Assembly: GCA_021323855.1 (NCBI GenBank)
Contig: JAJPKE010000017.1
Location: 62,001-126,000, forward strand
DNA length: 64,000 bases
Direction of reading: 5' to 3'
DNA from: Chloroflexota bacterium
GTDB taxonomy: Bacteria; Chloroflexota; Ktedonobacteria; Ktedonobacterales; JADMIN01
Under the pieces are notes generated by a model. The model saw only the letters and a list, made by a program, of their open reading frames with translations, was not told where the DNA came from and searched no databases. Positions 49,827-58,101 of this stretch are shown here, piece after piece (within the stretch, counting starts at the first letter, position 1; each line of letters opens with the position of its first letter). Both the position numbers and the translations under genes were made by a program.

Positions 49827-51932
49827 ATGAGTGAAAAACATCAGCATCAGCATCATCCATCTGTACCCATGAAAAATAAGACTGCGCGGTCGCCTGTGCC
49901 GCCGTCATCTGTTTCACATGCTGCTAAAAAAGGCGCATCGTCTGCCACTTCTGCCACTGCGGATACTCCCGGAGGGTGGGGCGCATGGCTCGCCGAAGCC
50001 TATCCGCCGGAACCGTCCTCGGCGGCCACCCAACAGGCGACACCCAAGTGGCTGCTCGATCTCTTTGAGGACGACCCCACGCTTCAGCCGACACGGATGC
50101 TGCCAGCACCGCCACCCGTAGCCGCTCCTGCGCAGAGTTCAGCGCAACGCCTGGTGTCGTCGCCTATTGAGGACGATCTGGCGCTTCAGATGACGCAGGT
50201 GTTACCGGCGAATCCGCCAAAGTTCCCGCGTGAGGAGACGCCACCGGCGTGGCTGGCGGACGTGTTGCAGGCACAGGCGACCATCCAGCCAACGCAGATC
50301 GCGCCGGCGCCGCTGCTGCCCACGCTGCGCCGCGATGCTGAACGCTATGCCGAGCTGCCCTATTACCGTCTCTGGCTTCAGAACGAATTCAAGCGGCAGA
50401 ACAGCCCCTATTCGCAATCCGCACGCGCATCCTATGTGGCGCAGTCCAGCGCGCCAGTCAAGGTGCGGGGGCAGGTGGTCTATCCCTTTGCGCCGCTGCG
50501 GGGCAAGTTTTCCGCACTCACGACCATCACGGGCAGCCAGTATCTATGGCTGTTTCTCTTGATCGGCCTCTGGGTCGCCGGACTGTATTTCCTCAGCGTG
50601 CCGGCGCTCGCCTTCTCGATTCTGGTCATCACGGCGCTCTATCTGGTCAATACAATCATCGTTGCCGCCATCACCACGCATGTGCTGGACGCACCACCAG
50701 GAGAAACCTTCGATGCCGGACTGATCGCAGCGATTGGCAACGACGACTGGCCAATCTATACCATCCTCTGCCCGCTCTATCGTGAGGCTGAAGTTGTGCC
50801 GCAGTTCGTGCGCGCCATCAGCGCCTTCGATTATCCGCAGGACCGCTTGCAAGTGTTGCTGCTGACGGAGCAAGACGACGAGGAGACGCGCGTGGCGATT
50901 GCCCGCATGGGGCTGCCGCCTTCGTTCCGTGTCGTCACCGTGCCGGACGGCCAGCCACGCACGAAGCCGCGCGCCTGCAACTATGGGCTGATGATCGCCA
51001 AAGGCAGCTTCATCGTCATCTACGACGCTGAAGACATTCCAGACCCGTTACAACTGAAAAAAGCGGTGCTGGCCTTCGCCAACCATGATATTCGCCTCGC
51101 CTGTGTCCAGGCAAAGCTGGGCTTCTACAATCCCAAGCAAAATCTGCTGACGCGCTGGTTCGCTATCGAATATGCGCTCTGGTTTCATGTGATGCTGCCG
51201 GGGTTGCAGTGGGCGCGACTGAGCCTGCCGCTGGGCGGCACCTCCAACCACTTCCGCACCGACGTGCTGCGCAAGCTGGGCGGCTGGGACCCGTTTAACG
51301 TGACGGAAGATTGCGATCTGGGGCTGCGGCTGGCGCAATATCACCTGCGCACGACGATTCTCGATTCGACGACGATGGAAGAGGCGAACTCCAACGCGAA
51401 AAACTGGATTCGCCAGCGGTCGCGCTGGATCAAGGGCTATCTGCAAACCTATCTGGTGCATCTGCGCCAGCCCTGGCGCTATCTCATCAAGCGGCGCTTC
51501 CGCGAGTTCTTTTCGCTTCAGGTCCTCATCGGCGGCTCGCCCTCAACCTTCCTGGTGAATCCGTTGATGTGGGCGCTGCTGGCGATTTATATCGCGTTTC
51601 GTTCGCATGTCAACACGCAATATGAGTTGCTCTACAGCGCGCCGGTGTTCTACTCAGCCGTTCTTTGCCTGGTCTTTGGCAATTTTCTGTATCTCTATAT
51701 CCATCTGATCGCTTGCGCGAAGAGCCAGCAGTACGGCTTGATCGGCTGGGTGTTTACGTTGCCGCTCTACTGGATCATGATGAGCATCGCCGCCGTCATG
51801 GCGTTCTACCAGCTCATCACCAAGCCGCACTATTGGGAGAAGACCAAGCACGGGCTGCACCTCAAAACGAGCCAGGGGCCGGCATCTCAACAGCCGGGCG
51901 GGATTCCTTCGATGCAGGCGCGCCATGGATAG
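49827..51932 (+). CDS. Family 2 glycosyltransferase (cellulose-synthase-like)
   Basis: The 701-residue protein has a disordered N-terminus with three related segments (WLLDLFEDDPTLQPTRMLPA, then IEDDLALQMTQVLPA, then WLADVLQAQATIQPTQIAPA), two membrane helices (WLFLLIGLWVAGLYFLSVPAL), a GT2 core with acidic DDE, DxD as YDAED, TEDCDLGLRL and QRSRW (the D,D,D,QxxRW set), and C-terminal helices. This matches inverting processive beta-glycan synthases. It starts a three-gene run with a GT-C protein and a GH5 hydrolase, so it probably makes an exported polysaccharide. The ATG at 49827 is a weak choice; the ribosome binding site is loosely spaced. Confidence 0.85.
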   Translation: MSEKHQHQHHPSVPMKNKTARSPVPPSSVSHAAKKGASSATSATADTPGGWGAWLAEAYPPEPSSAATQQATPKWLLDLFEDDPTLQPTRMLPAPPPVAAPAQSSAQRLVSSPIEDDLALQMTQVLPANPPKFPREETPPAWLADVLQAQATIQPTQIAPAPLLPTLRRDAERYAELPYYRLWLQNEFKRQNSPYSQSARASYVAQSSAPVKVRGQVVYPFAPLRGKFSALTTITGSQYLWLFLLIGLWVAGLYFLSVPALAFSILVITALYLVNTIIVAAITTHVLDAPPGETFDAGLIAAIGNDDWPIYTILCPLYREAEVVPQFVRAISAFDYPQDRLQVLLLTEQDDEETRVAIARMGLPPSFRVVTVPDGQPRTKPRACNYGLMIAKGSFIVIYDAEDIPDPLQLKKAVLAFANHDIRLACVQAKLGFYNPKQNLLTRWFAIEYALWFHVMLPGLQWARLSLPLGGTSNHFRTDVLRKLGGWDPFNVTEDCDLGLRLAQYHLRTTILDSTTMEEANSNAKNWIRQRSRWIKGYLQTYLVHLRQPWRYLIKRRFREFFSLQVLIGGSPSTFLVNPLMWALLAIYIAFRSHVNTQYELLYSAPVFYSAVLCLVFGNFLYLYIHLIACAKSQQYGLIGWVFTLPLYWIMMSIAAVMAFYQLITKPHYWEKTKHGLHLKTSQGPASQQPGGIPSMQARHG

Positions 51933-51982
51933 AGACAAGAGAAGCGATAGAAACGACAGGGGCAATAGAAACATGGGGAACT

Positions 51983-53863
51983 ATGGGAAGGCGAGAAGAC
52001 GAACACCGGCCTGAAAACCAGTCCGGCTTCAGATATCCCAGGCGGCCACTGGCATCGCAGCCCTTTGCGCCGAGGCAGGCACCGCAAACGACGCCGCGCG
52101 CCGACCGGCGGGAAGCGGCGCCACCTGTTGCGCCACCAGCGCCACCGCGTGCGGCGGTTTCAACGGAGCCACTGGAACCGCTGGCAACCTTCACGCTGCC
52201 CGCGCTGCGGGTGCCGGCGACGCTGCGCCCGCAGCCCAAGCGCACGACCCACTGGTATCACGACAGGTGGCTGATTGCGCTGCTGATCTGCGCCAGTTGC
52301 GCCAGCATCGGCTCCGCCTGGTGGGCGTTTCACTTCCAGACCATCCTGCTCTATAGCGATGCACACTCACATCTTCAGGTGGCACGGCGCGTCCTGGACA
52401 ACATCACGCCGGGGGTGGCGCAGCTTGGCGATATCTGGCTGCCCTTGCCACATATCATCATGCTGCCGTTGATCTGGAACGATTATCTCTGGCGCACGGG
52501 GCTGGCGGGCACGCTCTCCTCGATGCCCTGCTATGTCGTCGCCGCTTGCTATGTCTTTGCGACGGCGCGGCGGCTGACGCAGAACAGCCGCGCCAGCTTC
52601 ATCGGCACGCTGGTCTTCATTCTCAATCCCAATATTTTGTATTTACAGAGCACACCGCTCTCGGAGCCGGTGCTTTTTGCCACGCTCGCTGCCGCCTCGT
52701 ATTATTTTCTGGTGTGGGTGCAGGGGGAGAAGTTGCGCGACCTGGTGGTGGCGGCGTTCTGCACCTTCCTGGCGACGCTGGCGCGCTATGATGGCTGGGC
52801 GCTGTTCATGGCGTTTCTCGTCTTCATCGTGTTCATCGGCTGGCGCAAGCATCAGCCGCGCGCCAAAATTGCCGCTGATCTCGTTCTCTTTGGCACGCTC
52901 GGTGGCTTCGGCATTGCGCTCTGGTTCCTCTGGAACTGGGTCATCTTCGGCAGTCCAATCTATTTCTTGAATGGTCCGTTCTCCTCGGATGTGCAGACCA
53001 AATCGTTCATTGCCAACGGGCTGGCGGAGACGTATCACAATCTCTGGCAATCGCTGCGCACCTATTCGCTAGCCTCATCGGAATCCATCGGCCCGGCGCT
53101 CTTCATCCTGGGAATCGTCGCGGTAGGTGTCTTTGTCGCACAGCGGCGTTTCTCGCCAGAGAGCCTGGCTGCGCTGACGATTCTTGTGCCATTCGCCTTT
53201 TACGTCGTCGCATTCTTCACCGGGCAAGACGTGATGTACGTTCCCTATGCCAACCATCCGCCCTACTACGTGTTTTATAACGCGCGCTTTGGGGCAGAGA
53301 TGGCCGCGCCAGCCGCCGTCTTCATCGCCACGCTGGCGCATAGTGTGGCGCGGCGCTTCCCGGTGGGGCAGCTTGCGCTGGTGGGCATCATCGCCGTGCA
53401 ATCGGCTTTCATCTCCTGGGGCGGTGTCGTCTCGCTGCAAGACGGGCAGTATGGCCTGTCGTGCGCGCCGGGGCATCAGATCGCCGCGTTTCTCGCGCAA
53501 CATTACGACGGTGGCGCGATTCTGATGGATGTGTTCCACTCGAATATTGATCTCTCGGTGGCGCAGATACCGTTCAAAGAAGAGATTTATGAGGGCGATG
53601 GCCTGCTCTGGAAAGAGGCGCTGAACAATCCAACGGAGTATGTTCAATGGATCGTCATCAAGCCGGGTGATCTGGTGTCGCAGCATATCAATATCGCCAG
53701 CCCGGCGCTACGCGCGGAATACGTGGTGGTGGCGCAGGATACGCTGGGCGGCGCGAAATTGCTGCACAGGGTTGGCCTGCCACCGTTGCCCAATCGTCCG
53801 CTGCCGTCGGATGTGTTGTCGCCGTATATCGCCTGCGGCAGCGGCGTCGGGCGGGAGACATGA
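51983..53863 (+). CDS. GT-C type membrane glycosyltransferase (ArnT/PMT-like)
   Basis: The 626-residue protein has a Pro/Arg-rich disordered N-terminal part (about 110 residues), then about eleven membrane helices. The first external loop has YSDAHSHLQVARRVLDN with the catalytic-type Asp of ArnT/PMT-like GT-C enzymes, and a WLPLPH motif follows. A C-terminal soluble part follows (KPGDLVSQHINIASPALRAEYVV). It uses lipid-linked sugars outside the membrane. The ATG at 51983 follows GGGGA; the frame is open into the preceding gene, which ends 50 bp earlier. The GT2 and GH5 neighbours suggest one pathway. Confidence 0.8.
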   Translation: MGRREDEHRPENQSGFRYPRRPLASQPFAPRQAPQTTPRADRREAAPPVAPPAPPRAAVSTEPLEPLATFTLPALRVPATLRPQPKRTTHWYHDRWLIALLICASCASIGSAWWAFHFQTILLYSDAHSHLQVARRVLDNITPGVAQLGDIWLPLPHIIMLPLIWNDYLWRTGLAGTLSSMPCYVVAACYVFATARRLTQNSRASFIGTLVFILNPNILYLQSTPLSEPVLFATLAAASYYFLVWVQGEKLRDLVVAAFCTFLATLARYDGWALFMAFLVFIVFIGWRKHQPRAKIAADLVLFGTLGGFGIALWFLWNWVIFGSPIYFLNGPFSSDVQTKSFIANGLAETYHNLWQSLRTYSLASSESIGPALFILGIVAVGVFVAQRRFSPESLAALTILVPFAFYVVAFFTGQDVMYVPYANHPPYYVFYNARFGAEMAAPAAVFIATLAHSVARRFPVGQLALVGIIAVQSAFISWGGVVSLQDGQYGLSCAPGHQIAAFLAQHYDGGAILMDVFHSNIDLSVAQIPFKEEIYEGDGLLWKEALNNPTEYVQWIVIKPGDLVSQHINIASPALRAEYVVVAQDTLGGAKLLHRVGLPPLPNRPLPSDVLSPYIACGSGVGRET

Positions 53864-53869
53864 ACGGGT

Positions 53870-53912
53870 TCCCCCACCCCCAACCCCTCCCCCGTGCGCG
53901 GGAGAGGGGAGC
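53870..53912. repeat. Module A repeat after the GT-C stop codon
   Basis: CCCCCACCCCCAACCCCTCC, then CCCGTGCGCGGGAGAGGGGAG, starting 7 bp after the stop; the trailing CGGCGCTGGTTAGC resembles the copy at 3400. Confidence 0.8.
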
Positions 53913-53983
53913 TAGCGGCGCTGGTTAGCCTGCTGGCCACTCTTTCATGAAAACAGCACTGTCATATAAGGGATAGCGTTCAT

Positions 53984-55135
53984 ATGTTGCGACAGAAATC
54001 TCCGCAGGTCGTCATCAGCGTCATTGTGACGCTGGTGGTGATCGTGGTTATCATTAGCGGGTTGGCGCATGCCGTCATCCAACTCAACGCCAGGGTCGCG
54101 GCGCTCAATCCGTCAAATGGCACGCAGCAAGTGGCTGCGCCGCCGACGAGCGCGCCCGCCAACGGGCAGTTGCTTGCAGTGGAGGGGCGGCAGATCGTTG
54201 ATGCCCACCATCACCCCGTCACGCTGATAGGCGCGGCCCGCTTCTCGCTGGAATATACCTGTCACGGTGACGGACACTTTCAGCTTGCGGACTTCCAGGC
54301 GATGAGGTCATGGGGTATGAATGCCGTGCGTATTCCGCTCTCCTCGGCGTTCTGGCGCAACCTGGATAACCGCTGCCCGGATTATGAGGCGACGGTTCTC
54401 TCCGCCGTCGGCAATGCGGAGGCGGCGGGCCTCTACGTCATCCTGACGCTTCAGTGGAACGCGCCGTTTGGCCTGCCACAAGATAGCATCCACGGCGGCG
54501 CGCAGTGTCCCTTGCCGGATGCCACCAATGATGTGAAGTTCTGGCAGGACCTCGCGGAGATTTATCAGGATGACCAGCGGGTCCTCTTCGACATCTACAG
54601 CGAACCGAACAACATTGACTGGTCTACCTGGGCCAACGGCGGCACGATCAGCAGCAATTGCTCGCTCTATTCCAGCGTGCAGACGTACACGGCGATTGGG
54701 ATGCCTGCGCTGGCCATGAAGATACGCGCCATCGCACCCAGTAACATCATCATCGTCAGTGGCATTGGCTACGGCTATGATCTGAGCGGCATCAACGCTA
54801 GCAACATGGTGCCTTCGACAAATATCCTCTACGGCACGCATCCTTTCAATCACACGGTGGTACAACAGCCGTCAGACTGGCCGCGCGCCTTCGGCATACC
54901 GGCGCAAACCATCCCCGTCATCGCCACCGAGTTTGGCTCCTATGACTGCGCCACCAGCTATATCGCGCCGGAAATCTCCTATTTCGAGCAACTGCATATC
55001 TCCTTCCTTGCCTGGGCCTGGACGACTGGCGCCTGCACGGTCCCCAGCCTGCTCGCCAACTGGTCTGGCACGCCAAGCACGCCCTACGGCGCGTACATCC
55101 AGCAGCAGATGCGCGCGCAGGCTGGATTAGGATAG
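53984..55135 (+). CDS. Secreted glycoside hydrolase family 5-like protein
   Basis: The 383-residue protein has an N-terminal membrane/signal helix (VVISVIVTLVVIVVIISGLAHAVI) and a linker, then a GH5 (beta/alpha)8 barrel: GMNAVRIPLSSAFW, FDIYSEPNN with acid/base Glu207, and VIATEFGSYDC with nucleophile Glu316. It retains both catalytic Glu residues. It probably trims or releases beta-glycan at the surface. A repeat separates it from the GT-C gene, but order and strand point to one cluster with the GT2 and GT-C genes. Confidence 0.85.
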   Translation: MLRQKSPQVVISVIVTLVVIVVIISGLAHAVIQLNARVAALNPSNGTQQVAAPPTSAPANGQLLAVEGRQIVDAHHHPVTLIGAARFSLEYTCHGDGHFQLADFQAMRSWGMNAVRIPLSSAFWRNLDNRCPDYEATVLSAVGNAEAAGLYVILTLQWNAPFGLPQDSIHGGAQCPLPDATNDVKFWQDLAEIYQDDQRVLFDIYSEPNNIDWSTWANGGTISSNCSLYSSVQTYTAIGMPALAMKIRAIAPSNIIIVSGIGYGYDLSGINASNMVPSTNILYGTHPFNHTVVQQPSDWPRAFGIPAQTIPVIATEFGSYDCATSYIAPEISYFEQLHISFLAWAWTTGACTVPSLLANWSGTPSTPYGAYIQQQMRAQAGLG

Positions 55136-55159
55136 ATAGATTGGGCAGATAGGGATAGT

Positions 55160-55810
55160 TTAGGCGGGCGCTGCCGTGGCGGACGACTCTGGTGGTTCGG
55201 CCTCTGTATCCGTCGTCCGGCTGCGCGCCAGTTTGCCGGACCACCACGGCGTCCCCAGCAGCGGCAGGATGTAGCGATCCAGCCCATACCAGCCGGCTAC
55301 ACGCCAGGCCATCATAATCAGCAGGCCGACAACGGCGAGTAGCGGATTGATGCTGACGGTGCCAGCGAGCAGATAGTTGAAGTTCATGAAGACGCCGAAG
55401 AAGGCGGCAATACCCGTCAGACAGCCGGCGAGCAATCCCAATCCAACCAGCAGCTCGCCAAACGCGATCAGGTAGGAGAAGATGCCGGCGTTGGGCAGGA
55501 CGATATGCTGCAAGAACCAGGCATACCACCCCGAAACGTCTTTATTCAGTGCGCCTTTGATGAACCCTTGCATGGAGGCTCCCGGCGAACTGGTGAACAC
55601 CCAGGACGTTTCTTTTTGCCCGAAAGAGCCGAAATTGATCGAGACGCCAAAGACCTTCCCAAAGCCTGCGGTGAACCACTCGTATCCAGCATACAGTCGC
55701 AGAATCAACCAGAACCAGGCGGTGCGGGTATCCGCGAAGATGAATCGTGCGACCGGCGGTTCGGGAATCTGCGCCGCCTCATGCGTATCGAGCGCCTTGA
55801 TGCTCTGCAT
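55160..55810 (-). CDS. DoxX family membrane protein, TQO-like
   Basis: The 216-residue protein has four membrane helices with LILRLYAGYEWFTAGFGKVFG at the start, FGELLVGLGLLAGCLTGIAAFFGVFMNFNYLLAG in the middle and WYGLDRYILPLLG at the end. This is the DoxX/DoxD type, related to thiosulfate:quinone oxidoreductase subunits and to SURF-like stress proteins. The ATG at 55810 follows GAGAGGGGGG. It is convergent with the GH5 gene and 24 bp from its stop. No partner subunit is adjacent. Confidence 0.8.
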   Translation of the reverse strand: MQSIKALDTHEAAQIPEPPVARFIFADTRTAWFWLILRLYAGYEWFTAGFGKVFGVSINFGSFGQKETSWVFTSSPGASMQGFIKGALNKDVSGWYAWFLQHIVLPNAGIFSYLIAFGELLVGLGLLAGCLTGIAAFFGVFMNFNYLLAGTVSINPLLAVVGLLIMMAWRVAGWYGLDRYILPLLGTPWWSGKLARSRTTDTEAEPPESSATAAPA

Positions 55811-56013
55811 GGTGCCCCCCCTCTCATATGCGGCAGAATGGGGTTGCACGATATATGCCAGCCGCGCCAGCCTATATATTCGTTAAACCCGATGAGAAGT
55901 GTTGGCCATGAGCAACAGGCAGATGCTATTCTTTATCATCGGTCACTGATGACATCTCGAAAACGATAAATCGCTATAATGAGAAGAACAATAGTGAAGG
56001 GGCCAGGCTATTT

Positions 56014-56334
56014 ATGATAACTCACGAGACAAACGAACCAACTACAACCATAGAGCCTGGGCATGAATTGACCGATGCAGATGTAAAAGATATGGAATGT
56101 CCAGATTGCATGAGTCACGGGACGTTTCATGTGCAGCCGCATGAGGTGGTGATTAGTGTCGGCAATGATACCAATGATACGGCGATTGTTACCGTCCATG
56201 CCATTGTGTGCGGCGTCTGCGGCTATGGTACGGTAGACGGTGTGAACGCCACCAGGATAGACGAGGTACGTGCGCGTATGGAACGCGGCGATACCCGTGG
56301 CATGCAAGCTGTGGGCGTTACCTATCGTGTGTAG
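56014..56334 (+). CDS. Small zinc-ribbon-like protein (YgiT/MqsA-like)
   Basis: The 106-residue protein has C-P-D-C near residue 29 and C-G-V-C-G-Y near residue 70, a zinc ribbon resembling the N-terminal YgiT-type zinc-finger domain of antitoxins such as MqsA. A helix-turn-helix part is absent. The ATG follows GAAGGGG. It is flanked by a bidirectional hairpin terminator. Its partner is unknown and the role is only suggested. Confidence 0.6.
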   Translation: MITHETNEPTTTIEPGHELTDADVKDMECPDCMSHGTFHVQPHEVVISVGNDTNDTAIVTVHAIVCGVCGYGTVDGVNATRIDEVRARMERGDTRGMQAVGVTYRV

Positions 56335-56370
56335 AGCCACCTCAAACATGATCGGTTGAATGACGACAGA

Positions 56371-56402
56371 GGCTCCGTTCGCATGTATAGGCGAACGGAG
56401 CC
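56371..56402. terminator. Bidirectional terminator between the zinc-ribbon and capsid genes
   Basis: GGCTCCGTTCGC (56371-56382) and GCGAACGGAGCC (56391-56402) form a perfect 12-bp stem over an 8-nt loop, followed by TTGTTG on the plus strand. It lies between two convergent stop codons. Confidence 0.8.
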
Positions 56403-56424
56403 TTGTTGCAAGTGAGACAGACTA

Positions 56425-57942
56425 TTAGAAGCTGGGGTAGATGCCGCGAATGACGCCGAGGCCGCCCAGGTAGTACACCTTGAGCGTTTCCTCCACGAAA
56501 TCGGCAAATTTGAAATTGGCGTCGGTGATGGCGAAGTCCACGCCCCAGTATTCCTGGTTGGTCTCGATAGTGACGGCGTTGCTGATCTCCGGCACCGGGA
56601 AGGGGATCGAGAGCGGCAGGAAGACCATATGCCCCTGCGGACAGTAGCGGTCCAGGATGATCGGCATTTCCTTGCCGGTGGACTTGTTGAGATAGCGCGT
56701 CACCCGGTACTGCGCCGTGAGTTGCCCCTGGTCCGCGCTGTCGCCAGCCTGTACGACATAGCGCAACTGTCCCGCGCCGACCACCAGATTGGTTAACCTG
56801 ACATTATCCAGCGGATTCATTACGATGTAATCCGGATCGCCCGCCGCCTGCAAATACATGCCCGCCAGCAGATTGTCAATATCCGAGAGCGCCAGTTGTC
56901 CGTTGGCTGCCGCTGGCTGCGTCACCTGCGCACCAAGCGTCGCGCCGTTGGCGGTGCTGGCGTTGTTGATCGCCTGCGCAATCAGCCCATCCCACATCAG
57001 GATGTTGCCACTGCCGTCCACATACGTCTTGGCCGTGTTCGCCGTGACGGTGGAGAGCGCGGTGCCACTGGTGGCGGGTGGCGCGCTGAGCGTCAGCGTC
57101 AGATACGCCGGCGTCACCTCGCCGGAAGGCATCACCGTTACGCCATCGGCCAGTGTCACGGGAGAGCCGATACCCGGCTGCGGCGCATTCGTGCCGGAGA
57201 TGCCTGTCTGGAGCCAGGCGGAGCCGTCGCCCGGATAGCTTGCGCCGGAGGCGATATAGACGTTGTACTGCGTGGCGTTGGGTACTGTGAAAACCGTGAT
57301 CGTGATGGTGGACGTGCTACCAGTGGTCGTGATTTTCGCAGCGGCTGAGCCGGTCGTCTGTCCCTGCGCGTTCAGCGCCGTCACTTTCACCCAATACGTG
57401 CCCGCCGCAACCGTGCCGCCGGTGGTCGCCGTTGCCAGCGCCGGAGCCGGTGGGACCATCAGATAGGCGCTGGCGCCCAGCACCCAGCGTTCCTCGGTGA
57501 TCTTGAGCTGATAGAGCAGTTCGGCCACGCGCCGCGCCCGCACATCGGCTTCCAGCGAGCGCCCACGCCACTGCGCCTGAAAGCTCACCTGGTTCATCAG
57601 CGAGATGGTTTGCAGCGTATTCTGCATCTGCGCCACGGCATACGTCACCTGTGAAGGGGTGCCACCATCCGCCAGCGTGCCCCAATTGCGGGCCGTGTCG
57701 AATGACGTTATGGCTTTCCAGTGAACGATATCCACTCCAGCGCCGCGCCGCCGGGGCAGCAGATTCACCAGCGGCGTAATCACCGGCACAATCACCCGCG
57801 CCGGCACTTCCAACTCGTAGCCGTTCAGGCCGGTGCTGGTATTGATGGCGCGTGTCGTCTCCGCCATTGCCTCGCGCACCAGCGCCACCGTCTCATCGCT
57901 GATCGTCGGGCCAACCGGACCCGGCGTGTACAATCCTGTCAT
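56425..57942 (-). CDS. HK97-fold major capsid protein
   Basis: The 505-residue protein has an N-terminal segment with PARVIVPVITPLVNLLPRRRGAGV and an E-loop/spine region (SLMNQVSFQAQWRGRSLEADVRARRVAELLYQLK). A central Ig/FN3-like insertion (about residues 163-310: TYWVKVTALNAQGQTTGSAAA, TITITVFTVPNATQYNVYIA, a long beta-strand block) follows, then the C-terminal capsid part (DPDYIVMNPLDNVRLTNLVVG). It matches phage HK97-like major capsid proteins, which self-assemble into icosahedral shells. The ATG at 57942 follows AGGAGAG. It sits downstream of its own maturation protease, in the order used by caudoviruses. No portal, terminase or tail gene is nearby. Confidence 0.85.
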   Translation of the reverse strand: MTGLYTPGPVGPTISDETVALVREAMAETTRAINTSTGLNGYELEVPARVIVPVITPLVNLLPRRRGAGVDIVHWKAITSFDTARNWGTLADGGTPSQVTYAVAQMQNTLQTISLMNQVSFQAQWRGRSLEADVRARRVAELLYQLKITEERWVLGASAYLMVPPAPALATATTGGTVAAGTYWVKVTALNAQGQTTGSAAAKITTTGSTSTITITVFTVPNATQYNVYIASGASYPGDGSAWLQTGISGTNAPQPGIGSPVTLADGVTVMPSGEVTPAYLTLTLSAPPATSGTALSTVTANTAKTYVDGSGNILMWDGLIAQAINNASTANGATLGAQVTQPAAANGQLALSDIDNLLAGMYLQAAGDPDYIVMNPLDNVRLTNLVVGAGQLRYVVQAGDSADQGQLTAQYRVTRYLNKSTGKEMPIILDRYCPQGHMVFLPLSIPFPVPEISNAVTIETNQEYWGVDFAITDANFKFADFVEETLKVYYLGGLGVIRGIYPSF

Positions 57943-57964
57943 CGTCGTTGCTCTCCTGGTTTTT

Positions 57965-58101
57965 GACCTCACCCCCTACCCCCTCTCCCGCGAGGAGAGG
58001 GGCCGTGAGGCGAGGTATGTTGCTGCTAGTTCGCAATTTCGCCAGCCGATAATCTGGCTCCCCTCTCCCGCGCACGGGGGAGGGGCTGGGGGTGGGGGCT
58101 A
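57965..58101. repeat. Two module A repeats between protease and capsid genes
   Basis: A direct copy at 57965-58012 (with CTCTCCCGCGAGGAGAGGGG) and an inverted copy at 58057-58101 fill the gap between the two capsid-locus genes. Their presence inside a phage-type operon points to long residence in the host chromosome. Confidence 0.85.
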
